This document shows positions 62,051-64,000 of a DNA stretch of 64,000 nucleotides, piece by piece. The DNA is taken from positions 1-64,000 of the forward strand of contig NZ_JAAIIG010000012.1 in assembly GCF_012932375.1 (NCBI RefSeq). Reading direction: 5' to 3'. The DNA comes from Bifidobacterium olomucense (GTDB lineage: Bacteria > Actinomycetota > Actinomycetes > Actinomycetales > Bifidobacteriaceae). The notes beneath the pieces were generated by a model. That model worked only from the letters and a program-made list of their open reading frames with translations. It was not told the origin of the DNA and searched no databases. The translations under genes were made by a program, and so were the position numbers. Position 1 is the stretch's first letter. Every line of letters begins with the position of its first letter.

Positions 62051-62619
62051 GGTGAATGGCGCGATTGATTCTGTAGCGATTCGTGGCTGCGCGGGGTACG
62101 TGGGGCTGCTCGCAGTAGGTGGCTGCCACGATGCGTGATCGCCCCATAACACCTAGCCGCGGAGTATGTGACTACCCCTACCACATGGCCCGTCGTGGTA
62201 CGTGATTGCATAGATTGCGATTATGCAATCACGTACCACGACCCCAACCAAGCGCTCACCACATAAAGCCAAAGTGTTTGCCACAGAAATATGTAATTCG
62301 TCGTTTTGTGGCAAGGATGCGCGGTACGAAACCGCAGAATCCCCGTTTTTACGATTTCGTGGCACGAATGTTGTCAAGTACCGTCGCGATCGCCGTCGGA
62401 ATCTGTGCGTTTCCGGCCATGACGATCAGGCCCGAGCACCGAGCGAAGGCCTACAAGGACGCCACAAGCCGAAGACGATACCGGCGACGGCGATCCAAGA
62501 TGGCTCATTAACCCTACATCGTATTAAAAACATCCCGACACGCCTGCTTCCACAAGACCACAAAGGTTCCTATAGCTCTACGGGCTTGCGAGCGTCTGCA
62601 GTGCCGCACATACAAAAAA
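62051..62619. other. Structured gene-free region between nucS and atpC
   Basis: About 570 bases with no convincing gene. GTACGTG-like words recur (around 62097-62204), a strong hairpin is at 62192-62242, and the TTTTGTGGCA/GTGGCACGAA words related to 15798-15854 lie at 62277-62376. Open frames here run over these repeats and are not supported. Confidence 0.6.
62192..62242. repeat. Perfect 21-bp inverted repeat
   Basis: The arm GTCGTGGTACGTGATTGCAT (62192 on, 21 bases) pairs perfectly with 62222-62242, loop 9 bases. It could be a terminator for nucS or a repeat-derived hairpin; no U-run follows. Confidence 0.8.
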
Positions 62620-62650
62620 GGGTTCTCTCTGCACTGGTCAGAGAGAACCC
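62620..62650 (-). terminator. Terminator of the atp operon
   Basis: Perfect 12-bp arms GGGTTCTCTCTG / CAGAGAGAACCC, loop 7; on the minus strand TTTTTTGTATG follows. It lies 29 bases past the atpC stop. Confidence 0.9.
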
Positions 62651-62679
62651 CATGCTATTCGCTATCCAACAAGCGAGGC

Positions 62680-62975
62680 TCAGGCCTCCACGCCGGAGTA
62701 CTGCACGTCGTGGCCGCGTTCGACCGCCACGGTGAGCTTGTTCGAGTCGAAGGAGATGAATCCATCGGTCACCTCGAACATGTGGCGATCGCCATCGGGC
62801 TCAACCACGGTGAGCGTACCCTGCTTGATCACCGTGAGCACGGGCTCATGGTCCGGCAGAATGCCCATGCCGCCTTCGGAGGCGGGAATGGTCACGCTCG
62901 ACGCCTCGCCGTGCCACACCGGGTGGTCGGCGGCGACGATGTTGACCTTCATCGTGGTCTTAACCGAATCAGCCA

Positions 62976-62976
<1 letters not shown>
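62680..62976 (-). CDS. atpC: ATP synthase epsilon subunit
   Basis: 98 residues from the ATG at 62976, which shares its A with the TGA stop of atpD (TGATG), the usual coupling. A longer upstream reading would lie inside atpD. N-terminal beta-sandwich: VNIVAADHPVWHGEASSVTIPASEGGMGILPDHEPVLTVIKQGTLTV. The C-terminal helical hairpin of longer epsilon subunits is mostly missing, as in several actinobacteria. It couples the F1 rotor to the c-ring. Confidence 0.95.

Positions 62977-64000
<1,024 letters not shown>

Noticed and set aside
62223-62735. 170-codon open frame between nucS and atpC
   Set aside because: It runs through repeats, a hairpin arm and the atp terminator and shadows atpC; no protein features.

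Overview
The window is a high-GC, gene-dense bacterial chromosome segment that looks like Bifidobacterium, most likely the B. longum/B. breve group. The basis is an araA-araD-araB L-arabinose block with LacI-family regulators, a GH51 arabinofuranosidase, sortase-assembled pilin, an actinobacterial NucS nuclease, lipoproteins with AAC/AGC lipoboxes, and the gene styles and starts seen throughout. The species is inferred from gene content and not proven. Nothing resembles a prophage, a transposase or a CRISPR array.

Layout. 1-1825: an inducible sugar ABC importer (binding protein, then a truncated permease) behind a promoter built around two near-identical palindromes. 2272-10094: two paralogous sugar-porter MFS proteins with cytoplasmic C-terminal helical tails, flanking a fused CydDC-type ABC exporter. 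10574-15654: acyl-CoA synthetase, a membrane-anchored unknown, and a response regulator/histidine kinase pair. 15892-21554: araA, araD, araB and a LacI repressor; one operator motif (TTGTTAGCGCT-type) occurs before araB, before the repressor and before the MFS gene ending at 8505, suggesting one arabinose-linked regulon. 21698-23949: rnhB, lepB, rplS. 24156-28471: second LacI repressor, MFS transporter and alpha-L-arabinofuranosidase, a second arabinoside locus. 28562-30654: DUF1893 protein, ECF S-component and a frameshifted DUF362 gene. 30781-33549: class C sortase and LPXTG pilin. 34243-38246: pgi, five tRNAs and an AEC-type carrier. 38591-46548: FMN reductase, O6-alkylguanine-DNA methyltransferase, Mbeg1-like hydrolase, TetR regulator, aspartase, MscS channel and a CPBP protease. 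46816-51138: four-gene ABC importer of the Fe3+/polyamine/phosphonate type. 51692-55562: ddl, gpsA, plsC, ridA. 55867-62050: tRNA-Arg, CYTH protein, CnoX-like protein, a coupled lipoprotein/membrane-protein pair, FKBP lipoprotein and nucS. 62680-64000: atpC and the 3' part of atpD.

The coding content is mostly familiar. The more unusual material is between genes: several non-coding structured repeats. These are a hairpin element that abuts the stop codons of araA and araD; a duplicated, hairpin-forming pgi 3' end; a 189-bp ACAAGGGG inverted-repeat element; a tandem 61-bp TTCGCGAATATGTACC element; a 140-bp inverted repeat before the ABC exporter; and a TTTTCGCGCGAATCG word that is intergenic at 55 kb but occurs twice, in frame, inside nucS. 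Several genes also appear to be transcribed as leaderless mRNAs.
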